Shown one piece after another: positions 37,169 through 46,233 of a stretch of 64,000 bases of DNA; within the stretch, counting starts at the first letter, position 1, and each line of letters starts with the position of its first letter. The translations under genes were made by a program, and so were the position numbers. Location of the stretch: the NCBI GenBank assembly GCA_049366695.1, contig JBMNCR010000101.1, positions 1 to 64,000 on the forward strand. Direction: 5' to 3'. The notes under the pieces are model-generated. The model searched no databases. It was not told the DNA's origin and was given only the letters and a program-made list of their open reading frames with translations. Source of the DNA: JBMNCR01 sp049366695. GTDB taxonomy: Bacteria > Bacillota > Clostridia > Eubacteriales > Alkalibacteraceae.

Positions 37169-37783
37169 TTATTTATAAAATGCCTTTCTAAGCATTTCTA
37201 AATACTGATCTAATTCTATAATGATTTTTTCAAAATCTAGTGGTTGCTCTGTTTTTATAGCTGCATCTAAAAACTCCTCAACAAATTTTTCTAGAGTCCA
37301 TTGAATGCTCTTAATAGCTTTTTGAACATCAATATCTTCTTTGAAAAAATCAAAATCTATATTATGATAAAATGTCCGATGATAAATATCTGGTACATAG
37401 GCTTCTACTAATGTTTTTATTTCATCAATTGTTTTACCTTCATACATATTTTTAGAAAAATCCACCATGTATGGATAAACATTAAATATTCTTAACTTTA
37501 TTAATGTTACTTCTTTAATTCGATTAAATATATCCTTTTCTTCCCACGATACTTCATCTACAATGGCATCAACAATAATACAAATTGCAAACACAATCAA
37601 GTAGTCGTATAATGACTTTTTTGATTCAAAATAATGGTATAACAAACCTTTTGATATTCCTGCATTTTTTACAATCGTATTGGTTGAAGCCTTATCATAT
37701 TTATTTTTTCCAAATTCTTCGAAAGCACTGTTAATCAACCGTTCCTTTTTCTGCGGATCCATCCTTTGTAAAATATCTTCCAA
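37169..37783 (-). CDS. TetR family regulator of the ABC-2 exporter operon
   Basis: 204 residues. The start is a TTG at 37783, set by a consensus AGGAGGTGATAAC upstream; the ATG 9 codons earlier has no RBS. The N-terminal helix-turn-helix covers RLINSAFEEFGKNKYDKAST and GISKGLLYHYFESKKSLYDY. The C-terminal domain is helical. It heads the ABC exporter operon (36 bases before the ATPase start) and presumably represses its own promoter at 37829-37857. Confidence 0.9.
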   Translation of the reverse strand: MEDILQRMDPQKKERLINSAFEEFGKNKYDKASTNTIVKNAGISKGLLYHYFESKKSLYDYLIVFAICIIVDAIVDEVSWEEKDIFNRIKEVTLIKLRIFNVYPYMVDFSKNMYEGKTIDEIKTLVEAYVPDIYHRTFYHNIDFDFFKEDIDVQKAIKSIQWTLEKFVEEFLDAAIKTEQPLDFEKIIIELDQYLEMLRKAFYK

Positions 37784-37828
37784 GTTATCACCTCCTAGTT
37801 CACTGACCATATTAGTCTGTATGTTTTT

Positions 37829-37857
37829 ATTATACCTTCACCGACCAGTCTAGTCAA
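37829..37857 (-). promoter_or_regulatory. Promoter of TetR/ABC-2 operon with GAC/GTC motifs
   Basis: On the minus strand TTGACT (37852-37857), 17-base spacer, TATAAT (37829-37834). GACTNNNNGGTC-type half sites occur at the -35 (GACTAGACTGGTC) and downstream (GACTAATATGGTC), a plausible TetR operator pair. Confidence 0.7.
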
Positions 37858-37981
37858 CTAAGCATATGCAAAAATCATCTTTATTTAAATGAAAATATTT
37901 TCATGATTATAATTATTAGCAATATACTCAATCTATTCTATTTCAAATACTTAATATCTTTGAGATTGTTAATAAAATTTA

Positions 37982-38033
37982 GGTAATGGTGCATATCCAA
38001 ACTCCTTGGTTCTCTCGGCGATGCATCATTACC
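37982..38033. other. Isolated hairpin upstream of the germination operon
   Basis: GGTAATGGTGCAT (37982-37994) pairs with ATGCATCATTACC (38021-38033) with two mismatches or wobbles; CCAA ... TTGG pairs inside the loop. No T-run follows on either strand, so it is not a typical terminator. The rest of 37863-38156 shows nothing. Confidence 0.45.
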
Positions 38034-38156
38034 ACAAACAAACTATAATTAATATAATATTCCAAATAAAACCAAATTTAATTAAATTACTCTTACAGTA
38101 TAGATTATTTTATTATGAAAATAATAATAAGCATAATCATATTAGGGGCTGAACAT

Positions 38157-39746
38157 ATGAAATCATTTAAGAAACTTTTTAAATCTAATAATAATCATAT
38201 GATAATTAACGATAATACAAATAAAAATAATCCCTTAAAAAATACTCTTGAAGAAAATATTAAAATAATAAAAAAAACACTCGGGGAAAGCAGTGATTTA
38301 GTTATAAAAGTATTTCAATCTGGAAAAGAAGGTAATGTGAAAACTGGTATATTCTATACTGAAGGATTATCAGATAAAACTTTAATTCATGATTTTATTC
38401 TTAAAATACTAATGATAGATATTAATAAAAACAGTCTTCAAACAAATATTTCTTCAAAAACGGATATGCTACAAATTCTAAAAAATTTTGTTATTCCTGA
38501 TGGAGAAATATGTGATATCTCAAATTTTGAAAATATTTTTACGCATTTATTATCTGGTGATACTATTATCATCATTGATCAGCATCCTAAAGGATACGTC
38601 ATTAGCTCAAAAGAATGGAAGGATCGCGGTGTACAAGAAGCAAGTTCTCAAACTGTAGTCAGAGGACCAAAAGATAGTTTTTGCGAGACATTGCGAACAA
38701 ATACAGCATTACTTCGAAGAAGGATAAAAGATACCAATCTATGGATTGAAACTATACAAATAGGTCAAAGGACAAAGACTGATGTAGCAATAGCATATAT
38801 CAACGATATAGCTAATGATAAAATTGTTCAAGAAGTGCGTAATCGACTTAACAATATTAATATAGACGGGATTTTAGAAAGTGGATATATAGAAGAATTA
38901 ATTCAAGATGAAACCTACACGCCTTTCCCTACAGTTAATAATACAGAACGACCTGATGCAGCTGCTGCTGCATTATTAGAAGGTCGTATTGTTATACTAA
39001 TAGATGGTACACCTTTTGTACTTGTAGTACCGGCTTTGTTTGTACATTTTCTCCACTGTCCTGAAGACTACTATCAGCGTTATGATATTAGTACACTTAT
39101 ACGATTACTTCGATTATCATGTTTTTTAATAGCGATGCTTACTCCCTCTATTTATATTGCTATTACTACATTTCATCACGAAATGCTTCCGACATCTCTC
39201 TTAATTAATCTAGCAGCGCAAAGAGAAGGTATACCTTTTCCAGCATTTTCTGAAGCATTAATTATGGAAGTTGCATTTGAGATTTTACGAGAGGCTGGCA
39301 TCAGAATGCCTAGGGTCATCGGACCTGCTATTTCTATTGTTGGAGCATTAGTATTAGGTGAAGCTGCAGTTCAAGCAGGCATTGTTTCAGCTGTAATGGT
39401 TATCATTGTTTCCATAACAGCTATCAGTAGTTTTGTAATTCCATCATATAACCTTGCAATATCTGTTAGGCTTTTACGGTTTATTTTTATGTTATTAGCT
39501 GCCACTTTGGGAATATATGGTATATCTATAGGGTTTATTGCACTAATCCTTCACATGTGCAGCTTACACTCTTTTGGAATACCATATATGTCCCCACTTG
39601 GTCCTTCTAATTTGAATGATCAAAAAGATACCATATTGCGTTTTCCATTTAGGAGTATGTTTACTAGACCTCACTTTATCAATCCAGAAGATACCATTCG
39701 CCAACAAAGGGCATCACAAGCCAAACCAAAACCACCAAACATATAG
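38157..39746 (+). CDS. gerA: Spore germination receptor subunit A (GerA family)
   Basis: 529 residues from the second ATG (38157), which has GGGGC-type RBS; the first ATG adds a 14-residue hydrophobic lead of doubtful value. A soluble N-terminal domain (1-270) with VRGPKDSFCETLRTNTALLRRR and RPDAAAAALLEGRIVILIDG, then about five membrane helices, and the cytoplasmic tail PFRSMFTRP. This is the GerAA/GerKA family nutrient receptor subunit of the spore inner membrane. It heads the operon gerA-gerC-gerB-small membrane gene. Confidence 0.93.
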   Translation: MKSFKKLFKSNNNHMIINDNTNKNNPLKNTLEENIKIIKKTLGESSDLVIKVFQSGKEGNVKTGIFYTEGLSDKTLIHDFILKILMIDINKNSLQTNISSKTDMLQILKNFVIPDGEICDISNFENIFTHLLSGDTIIIIDQHPKGYVISSKEWKDRGVQEASSQTVVRGPKDSFCETLRTNTALLRRRIKDTNLWIETIQIGQRTKTDVAIAYINDIANDKIVQEVRNRLNNINIDGILESGYIEELIQDETYTPFPTVNNTERPDAAAAALLEGRIVILIDGTPFVLVVPALFVHFLHCPEDYYQRYDISTLIRLLRLSCFLIAMLTPSIYIAITTFHHEMLPTSLLINLAAQREGIPFPAFSEALIMEVAFEILREAGIRMPRVIGPAISIVGALVLGEAAVQAGIVSAVMVIIVSITAISSFVIPSYNLAISVRLLRFIFMLLAATLGIYGISIGFIALILHMCSLHSFGIPYMSPLGPSNLNDQKDTILRFPFRSMFTRPHFINPEDTIRQQRASQAKPKPPNI

Positions 39747-39780
39747 TAACACTGATGATATAAAGCAAAGGAGCATCATA

Positions 39781-40977
39781 ATGAAAACATTCTTTTTTTT
39801 ACTCATTATATTAGTATTTAGTATAATTATTTTAACTGGTTGCGGTGAAATTTATCAATTAAACGAACTAGCTATTATTACAGCGCTTGGTATCGATCTA
39901 AGTGATGAAGGTTATCTTATAACCGCACAAATAATTAATCCAGGAGAAATTGTAAAAGAAAAAGCCACATCTAAAACATCAGTTACCACCTATCGAACTT
40001 ATGGCAAAACTATATTTGAAGCCTTACGAAGACTGCAGCTTGAAATCCCTCGACGAATTTATTTTGCTCATTTAAGAGTGCTTGTATATGGCGAAGAATT
40101 AGCAAGAACAGAAGGCATCGGTAAAACACTAGATTTAATATCAAGAGATCATGAAATGCGAACAGATTTTTATATAGTAATTGCAAAAGATACAAAAGCA
40201 GAAAAACTATTAAATATTTTAACTCCACTAGAGGAAATACCATCAAACAAAATTTTCTCTGGCATAAATATGTCTGAAGAGCTATGGGCTGCTACTCACC
40301 AGGTTCAATTAGATGAATTGATAAATAATATAGCAAGCCATGAGAAAGAACCCGTAGTACCAGGTATCATTTTAAAAGGAAATGCAGATAAAGGCATGGA
40401 TATATCAAATCTTGAAAAAGTTGATGTGCCTACAACTGTACAAATTCGTTACTTTTCAGTATTCAAAAACGATAAACTTATTGGCTGGCTAAGTGAAGAA
40501 GAAAGTATCGGTTACAATCATATTACAGGTGGAGTTAAAAGCACTATTGTTACCGTACCTTGGGAAGATGGAAAAATAAGCATAGAATTAACTAAAACCG
40601 ACTCTACTATTACGGGTAAAGTGAAAAATCAAAAACCTATAATAGAAATTGAATATTGGGTAGAGGGAAATGTTGGAGAATTAGAATGTGATATAGAATT
40701 ATCAAATACAGATAAAATTTATGAATTAGAAAAACTCATTGAAAAGGAAATTAAAAAAAATATGAAAGAAACCATAATCAAAGTTCAAGCAGACTTTGAA
40801 AGCGATATATTTGGTTTTGGAGAGGCCATTCACAGATCAGAACCTGAAGCATGGAAAAAATTAAAAATAGAATGGGATAAAGAATTTGTAGATTTAGAAG
40901 TTGATGTACAAGTTACTGCGAAAATTAGAGGTTCAGGCAAAATTATCGAATCCTTTCAAAGCGAATTCAGTAAGTAA
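39781..40977 (+). CDS. gerC: Spore germination lipoprotein, subunit C (GerC family)
   Basis: 398 residues from an ATG with AAAGGAG upstream; the longer in-frame version overlaps gerA and is rejected. The lipoprotein signal ends IILTGC (Cys near residue 21). ITALGIDLSDEGYLIT and the repeating beta/alpha units, with LDLISRDHEMRTDFYI, are typical GerKC/GerBC. It anchors to the outer face of the spore inner membrane and forms the receptor with the A and B subunits. Confidence 0.93.
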   Translation: MKTFFFLLIILVFSIIILTGCGEIYQLNELAIITALGIDLSDEGYLITAQIINPGEIVKEKATSKTSVTTYRTYGKTIFEALRRLQLEIPRRIYFAHLRVLVYGEELARTEGIGKTLDLISRDHEMRTDFYIVIAKDTKAEKLLNILTPLEEIPSNKIFSGINMSEELWAATHQVQLDELINNIASHEKEPVVPGIILKGNADKGMDISNLEKVDVPTTVQIRYFSVFKNDKLIGWLSEEESIGYNHITGGVKSTIVTVPWEDGKISIELTKTDSTITGKVKNQKPIIEIEYWVEGNVGELECDIELSNTDKIYELEKLIEKEIKKNMKETIIKVQADFESDIFGFGEAIHRSEPEAWKKLKIEWDKEFVDLEVDVQVTAKIRGSGKIIESFQSEFSK

Positions 40978-41110
40978 AACCTATATGCAAATTAATTGAA
41001 CTAATTACTACCAATTTTTTTATCTATTTATTAATCATATAAAACTTTTTTAGCATATCAAACCTAAAAAGACTAATGATAGATATATATTATTAAAATG
41101 GAGAGGTTAT

Positions 41111-42208
41111 ATGGAGCGCTTATCTAAATACCAACTTTTTACACTTACTGTTTTTTTTCAAATTGGGACAACTGTCATATTTGGTTTTGGTGCATCTGCC
41201 GGCAAAGATGCTTGGATTGTAAGTTCACTTTCTGCTATATTAGGACTGTTAATGATTGGTATATATCTAGTCATATACCACTACAATCCTGGTTTATGCT
41301 TAGTTGAATGGTTTCCAGCACAATTTGGAAAATGGATAGGTACTCCTATTGCTTGGCTATACCCACTTTATTTTTTATATGTAGTAGGTAGAATTTTAAA
41401 TGATTTAAAGTTTCTACTAACCTCTACAATTTTACCTAGCACACCTTTTTGGGCAATATTTATCCCAATTATACTTCTAGTAGCTTATTGCATATTTTGT
41501 GGCATTGAGGTATTAGGAAGAGTAGGCGAACTGTTTTTACCACTTTTTCTATTATTATTTATTTTAGAAGTTTTTCTCCTTTTTGGAAGTAATAAAATAC
41601 AAATAAATAATCTATTACCTGTATTGGATAAAGGTTGGACTCCTATCTTTAAGGCATCATGGCCACTTGGCGCAAGTCAAGGCTTTGCTCAAACATTAGA
41701 ATTAGCAATGATTTGGTCACTAGTTGATTCAGCCAAAGGAATAACAAAACTTACTATAATATCAACAATATTATCAGGAATAATAATTACAGTTGGTAAC
41801 ATTTTAGCAGTAACAACCCTTGGCGAAGTTTTTTTTCAACATCAAATCTTCCCTTTATATGTAGTAATACAAAGAATACATATTGGAGAACTAGTTAAAC
41901 ACTTAGATGCCATTGGTGTTATATACTTTATGATTTCGGCATTTTTTAAGCTTTCACTTCATATGTTTTTTGCAGTCAAAGGGATTCAAAAACTTACTAA
42001 TATAAAAAACGAGCGAAAATTAATACTACCATTAATGATATTATCTCTCTACTTGGGTTATAGTTTAGCTTCAAATCTGTCCGAACATGTGCAAGTTGCA
42101 CTAGAAGTATTCCCATATAATTTATGGGTTCTCTTATTATGGGTTTTACCTATAATACTTTTTATTGTTACCTTGATTAGAAATGTTCTAAACAAAATAT
42201 TTGCATGA
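41111..42208 (+). CDS. gerB: Spore germination receptor subunit B (GerB family)
   Basis: 365 residues, ten hydrophobic segments, of the APC-superfamily GerKB/GerAB type (LFTLTVFFQIGTTVIFG; WLYPLYFLYVVGRILNDLK). This subunit binds the nutrient germinant in studied Bacilli. RBS GGAGAGG. It lies between gerC and a 46-codon membrane gene. Confidence 0.93.
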   Translation: MERLSKYQLFTLTVFFQIGTTVIFGFGASAGKDAWIVSSLSAILGLLMIGIYLVIYHYNPGLCLVEWFPAQFGKWIGTPIAWLYPLYFLYVVGRILNDLKFLLTSTILPSTPFWAIFIPIILLVAYCIFCGIEVLGRVGELFLPLFLLLFILEVFLLFGSNKIQINNLLPVLDKGWTPIFKASWPLGASQGFAQTLELAMIWSLVDSAKGITKLTIISTILSGIIITVGNILAVTTLGEVFFQHQIFPLYVVIQRIHIGELVKHLDAIGVIYFMISAFFKLSLHMFFAVKGIQKLTNIKNERKLILPLMILSLYLGYSLASNLSEHVQVALEVFPYNLWVLLLWVLPIILFIVTLIRNVLNKIFA

Positions 42209-42228
42209 TTGTTAAAGGAGTTATTAAG

Positions 42229-42369
42229 ATGATAGAAGAATTTTTGTTTCCGTGGAAATCCTATGTTATGATTAAGCACCCTTGGGCAACACCAATATTT
42301 ATGCTAGTTTTATCCTTATTATTATCAATTATTACATGGATTAGACAAGAAAATTCAAAAGATAAATAA
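42229..42369 (+). CDS. Small membrane protein at end of germination operon (46 aa)
   Basis: A 46-residue frame with RBS AAAGGAG, 20 bases after gerB. It has a short N-terminus containing FPWKSY, a single hydrophobic helix (about 22-39, IFMLVLSLLLSIITW) and a charged tail. Some Bacillus germination operons carry a small D subunit with two helices; this may be a counterpart, although only one helix is clear. Too short for normal gene calling. Confidence 0.7.
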   Translation: MIEEFLFPWKSYVMIKHPWATPIFMLVLSLLLSIITWIRQENSKDK

Positions 42370-42453
42370 TAATCGCTGTAAAACATTACTTCTATTTATA
42401 GTTATTATCAAAGTATGTGATTTCATTTGAAAATAATAACTAATGGTTTGCAC

Positions 42454-42558
42454 GGCGATTGTATGAACAATTATTCAAAGCAAAATACTACCTTGAGCAT
42501 ATAGACCACCTAAATTCATTATATATCCAAGTATTGGGTTGCTTTATCATGCGATTAC
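42454..42558 (+). repeat. Short palindromic copy of the dispersed repeat
   Basis: Left part GGCGATTGTATGAA (42454-42467) and TTCAAAGCAAAATACTA match the left arm of the 17.5 kb element; right part ACCTAAATTCATTATATATCC, then TCATGCGATT, matches its right arm. The whole interior present in the 17.5 kb copy is missing, leaving a nearly palindromic unit of about 105 bases between the germination operon and the ABC-F gene. Confidence 0.55.
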
Positions 42559-42656
42559 ACTGTAACTTTTTGCATCTCTTATGCTATTATTTTAAAAGTT
42601 ATGATAAAATAGGTGATATATAAAAAACAACAGAGTTTAAACTAAGGAAGATGTAT

Positions 42657-44555
42657 ATGAAACTTATTTCTCTACAAAACATTGAAAAAAGCTATTGTGA
42701 AAAAACACTTTTTAGCAATATTGATTTACATATCCATGAAAATGATAAAATCGGTTTAATTGGAATAAACGGCATAGGAAAATCAACATTATTAAAAATT
42801 ATCGCAGGGTTTGAAACCTATGATACTGGAATTATTCAAAAATCCTCAAACTTACATATTGAATATCTGCCTCAGAATCCAATTTTTCACGAAGAATCTA
42901 CTATCCTTGAACAAGTATTCAAAGGTGATTCAGCGGTACTAAAAACTATTCGTAACTATGAAGAATTACTCTTAAATATATCATCTAACCCTAAAGATAA
43001 ATCTTTACAAAGAGAGCTGTTTGAATTAACAGAGAAAATGAATGCGTTAAATTGTTGGGAATTAGAAAATCAGATCAAAACCATTTTGACCAAATTAGGA
43101 ATAACTAATTTTTATCAGAAGATCAAAAATCTTTCTGGAGGGCAAAAAAAAAGAGTTGCTTTAGCCAGTGCTTTAATTTCTCCTTGCCAATTGTTAATCT
43201 TAGATGAGCCAACTAACCATATGGATAACAAAACTATACAATGGTTAGAAGATTATCTTAAAGATCAAAAGACAGCTCTATTAATGATTACACATGATCG
43301 TTATTTTTTGGATCGTGTAGTTAATAGAACCATTGAGTTAGATAATGAAAACTTATATAATTATGCTGGTAATTATAATTATTTTATGGAAAAAAAATTA
43401 GAAAGGCAATTATTACAAACATGCATCGAAAAAAAGAAGAATAGTTTATATAAAAAAGAACTAGAATGGATAAGATCCGGAGTAAAAGCAAGAACTACAA
43501 AACAAAAAGCAAGAATTCAACGTTTTGAATCATTAAAAGATTCTATAAAATCTGTCGATGAAACTAATCTGGATTTTTCAGTCCCAAGCACCAGATTAGG
43601 ACACAAAATTGTGGAGTTGAGAAATGTTTCAAAGAGTTTTTCAAATCAAAAAATCATCGATAATTTCACCTATACTTTTCAGAGTGACGATCGCATAGGT
43701 ATCATTGGAGATAACGGAATTGGTAAATCCACTCTCTTAAATTTAATTACTGGAAATATTATTCCTGACAAAGGTTCTATTGAGATAGGCTCTACGGTAA
43801 ATATTGGTTATTTTTCTCAAATTCCCGAGGATATGAATAACCACCTTAGATCTATAGATTATATAAAAGAAAAAGCTGAATATATTGTTTCAGAAGACGG
43901 CTCAAAAATTAGTGCTTCACAAATGATGGAACGATTCCTTTTCACTGGAGATCATCAATGGAATTACATTTCTAAATTATCTGGTGGTGAAAAAAGACGA
44001 CTCCAATTATTAAAAATATTGATGGATGCACCCAATTTGCTTATTCTAGATGAACCCACTAACGATCTAGATATGGACACTTTAAATATCCTGCAAAGTT
44101 ATATTGATAACTTCCCTGGACCAGTTGTCACGGTCTCCCATGATCGCTATTTTTTAGATAGATTATGCAATAAAATTTTTTCATATGAAGGTGAAGGGAA
44201 AATTGCACAATATACTGGAAATTATTTTGATTATTATCAAGATATCATTCTATCTCCCAATATCAAAGAAAAAAGCAACAATTTAAGAGTAAAGCAATCT
44301 AATCATACCCCCAAAATAAAAACAAAACTTTCTTATCATGAACAACAAGAAATTAATACAATAGGCGAACAAATAAAAACCATAGAAGAACAACTATCTC
44401 ATATAGAATATCAGATGCAGCAAAATGCAAGTGATTATACTAAACTTCAAGAATTGTCAGATATAAAAGAAGATTTAGAAACTAAGTTATTAGTTAAACT
44501 CGAACGAGAAGAATATCTAATAAAATTACAGAAAGAATTGTCAAATAAAAAGTAG
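42657..44555 (+). CDS. ABC-F family ATPase
   Basis: 632 residues from the second ATG (AAGGAAG eight bases upstream). Two ATP-binding cassettes without membrane segments: GINGIGKST, LSGGQKKRVA and LLILDEPTNH in the first; GDNGIGKST, LSGGEKRRLQ and LLILDEPTND in the second. The linker (about 240-305) and a C-terminal coiled coil (about 560-632) match ABC-F translation factors of the Uup/YfmR or antibiotic-resistance types. It acts on the ribosome rather than exporting. Upstream leader has no evident attenuator. Confidence 0.9.
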   Translation: MKLISLQNIEKSYCEKTLFSNIDLHIHENDKIGLIGINGIGKSTLLKIIAGFETYDTGIIQKSSNLHIEYLPQNPIFHEESTILEQVFKGDSAVLKTIRNYEELLLNISSNPKDKSLQRELFELTEKMNALNCWELENQIKTILTKLGITNFYQKIKNLSGGQKKRVALASALISPCQLLILDEPTNHMDNKTIQWLEDYLKDQKTALLMITHDRYFLDRVVNRTIELDNENLYNYAGNYNYFMEKKLERQLLQTCIEKKKNSLYKKELEWIRSGVKARTTKQKARIQRFESLKDSIKSVDETNLDFSVPSTRLGHKIVELRNVSKSFSNQKIIDNFTYTFQSDDRIGIIGDNGIGKSTLLNLITGNIIPDKGSIEIGSTVNIGYFSQIPEDMNNHLRSIDYIKEKAEYIVSEDGSKISASQMMERFLFTGDHQWNYISKLSGGEKRRLQLLKILMDAPNLLILDEPTNDLDMDTLNILQSYIDNFPGPVVTVSHDRYFLDRLCNKIFSYEGEGKIAQYTGNYFDYYQDIILSPNIKEKSNNLRVKQSNHTPKIKTKLSYHEQQEINTIGEQIKTIEEQLSHIEYQMQQNASDYTKLQELSDIKEDLETKLLVKLEREEYLIKLQKELSNKK

Positions 44556-44606
44556 AACTCCTTATAGTAACTATTACATGTAATTCTACTACCACTTTAA
44601 ATAGTA

Positions 44607-44651
44607 ATAACAGTGTACAATCAGGCTAAAATACTGGTTATACACTGTTAT
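44607..44651. terminator. Hairpin between convergent ABC-F and peptide genes
   Basis: ATAACAGTGTA (44607-44617) pairs perfectly with TACACTGTTAT (44641-44651) across a 23-base loop. The flanks lack a strong T-run, so termination is probable for the convergent pair but direction is open. Confidence 0.5.
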
Positions 44652-44686
44652 AAAGCTAATTCTATTGTGAGTTTTATCGCAAATTG

Positions 44687-44791
44687 CTATTTCTTTTGAC
44701 TCTTTTTGATCTTACTGTTTACTTTTGGAGCACTTTGATTTCTACAACAAGCTATTGCAAGTTGCTTCTTTCCTAATCTAAGAATTTTCAT
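44687..44791 (-). CDS. Putative RiPP precursor peptide (34 aa, Cys-Cys)
   Basis: A 34-codon frame with a perfect RBS (GGAGGTGATACAG then ATG), 53 bases after the stop codon of a radical-SAM/SPASM maturase. The peptide starts MKILRLGKKQLAIACCRNQS and ends with a Lys/Ser-rich tail. Adjacent cysteines at 15-16 in a short hydrophobic stretch, then a polar, proline-containing C-terminus. Size, location and Cys content fit a precursor peptide whose Cys is cross-linked by the neighbour (sactipeptide or ranthipeptide type). The order maturase-precursor is reversed from the usual. No export gene adjoins. Confidence 0.65.
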   Translation of the reverse strand: MKILRLGKKQLAIACCRNQSAPKVNSKIKKSQKK

Positions 44792-44844
44792 CTGTATCAC
44801 CTCCTAATAAACAAATTTTTATAGTCAATTACTAAAAGTTTTAC

Positions 44845-46158
44845 TTAAAAAAGATCATTTTCCAAAAAACCTTGAATAGAGTTTAGCACTAAATCTCTTT
44901 CACAAAGTTCTACTCCATAAATTCCATTATTTGATTCTGAAGCAGAGAACTGACACCCTCCCCTACATAATGGAACAATATCACACTCTTTGCATTGATC
45001 ACTAAAACCATTCGCTGTTGACATGCTTTCTGCTTGATCAAAGAATTTATTTAAAGTAGTAGATTTTAAATTACAAATAGAATATTTTTTCATTCCAAAT
45101 ACTCCATAGCATTTATAAAGTTCTAATTCTGGAGATATCAGCATAGTATTTTTTGCCTGTCTAAAACAATGTCCAACATCAAAATAATTTGTTATTTCAA
45201 ACCCTTTTTCTTTCGCATGTACAAAAGCTTTAACTGATTTACCACTTAGTAGTCTCTCATTGCCATCAACATATTTATTGCACGAAACACTTTCTACACG
45301 CTTTGGAATAGTAGGAACAAAATTAAAGCAAATTGAGCTTTTTATCTCTTTATGTACTTGAGATAATCCATCAAAATAATCCACAAGTTCAATTGCAGAT
45401 TGAGAGTTACTTAAATCAAATACATGCAACAAATATATTTGAGCATTTTTTTTAGCTAAATAAACAATATTGTCCACTATTTTAGAAAATGAGTCAAATG
45501 TTCTACTTCGGCGCATATTATGTTGTTTCGCTAAACCATCTAGTGTTATTTGAAACTCAGTTATATTAAGTTCAACCAATTTATTTATATTATCTTCATT
45601 TAAAGCAAAACCATTTGTAACCATTTGTTGATATAAATCTAATCCATATTTTTTACATATAACATGAATTCTTTTGGAAAAATAATAAACACTTTGTAAA
45701 TTAAGTGTAGGTTCACCGCCAAAATAGTTAATATTAATAATTTCAATCTTGTTTTCTTTTGATAAAAAACATTCTATCCAATCAATAATTTGATCTACAT
45801 CTTCAATTGACAAATCTTCTCTATTTTTATAATTCTCTTTTTGAATACAATAAAGACAATCAAAGTTGCATTTAAATGTAAATCCTATTGTTAAAGATAA
45901 CTCGTTTTCAAGTAACCGATTCTCATAGAAACTCTGCAAATATTTCTCATACTCATTTATGCCATTTTTTACTATTATCTGATAATTTTCTAAAATTTCT
46001 ATCTCGTCTTGTGGTAACGTTTCAAGTAGATTTGTGAATGATTCTAAATTACAGTTATCAAATTCTACAACTGCCCTAGTCAATTGTCCCATAACTCGCA
46101 AAGATGTTCCCTTTTGATGATACAAATTATATTTACTTGGTTTATAATTAAACACCAC
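44845..46158 (-). CDS. Radical SAM/SPASM peptide maturase
   Basis: 437 residues; start is a GTG with AGAGGTG upstream. The radical SAM [4Fe-4S] motif CNFDCLYC lies near residue 100, with GGEPTLN following near 143. The C-terminal SPASM region carries additional cysteines: CGHCF-type Cys near 330, KCYG, CNL and the cluster CKECDIVPLCRGGC near 395-410. The N-terminal 85 residues resemble a degenerate leader-recognition domain (inference). It would install thioether or C-C bonds in the peptide encoded at 44687-44791. Confidence 0.87.
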   Translation of the reverse strand: MVFNYKPSKYNLYHQKGTSLRVMGQLTRAVVEFDNCNLESFTNLLETLPQDEIEILENYQIIVKNGINEYEKYLQSFYENRLLENELSLTIGFTFKCNFDCLYCIQKENYKNREDLSIEDVDQIIDWIECFLSKENKIEIININYFGGEPTLNLQSVYYFSKRIHVICKKYGLDLYQQMVTNGFALNEDNINKLVELNITEFQITLDGLAKQHNMRRSRTFDSFSKIVDNIVYLAKKNAQIYLLHVFDLSNSQSAIELVDYFDGLSQVHKEIKSSICFNFVPTIPKRVESVSCNKYVDGNERLLSGKSVKAFVHAKEKGFEITNYFDVGHCFRQAKNTMLISPELELYKCYGVFGMKKYSICNLKSTTLNKFFDQAESMSTANGFSDQCKECDIVPLCRGGCQFSASESNNGIYGVELCERDLVLNSIQGFLENDLF

Positions 46159-46233
46159 ATTTACACCTCTATTTTAATACCTCTCATTTAATAATTTTTT
46201 AAAGAAGAAAACACAACAACCGTATTAGTCCAT

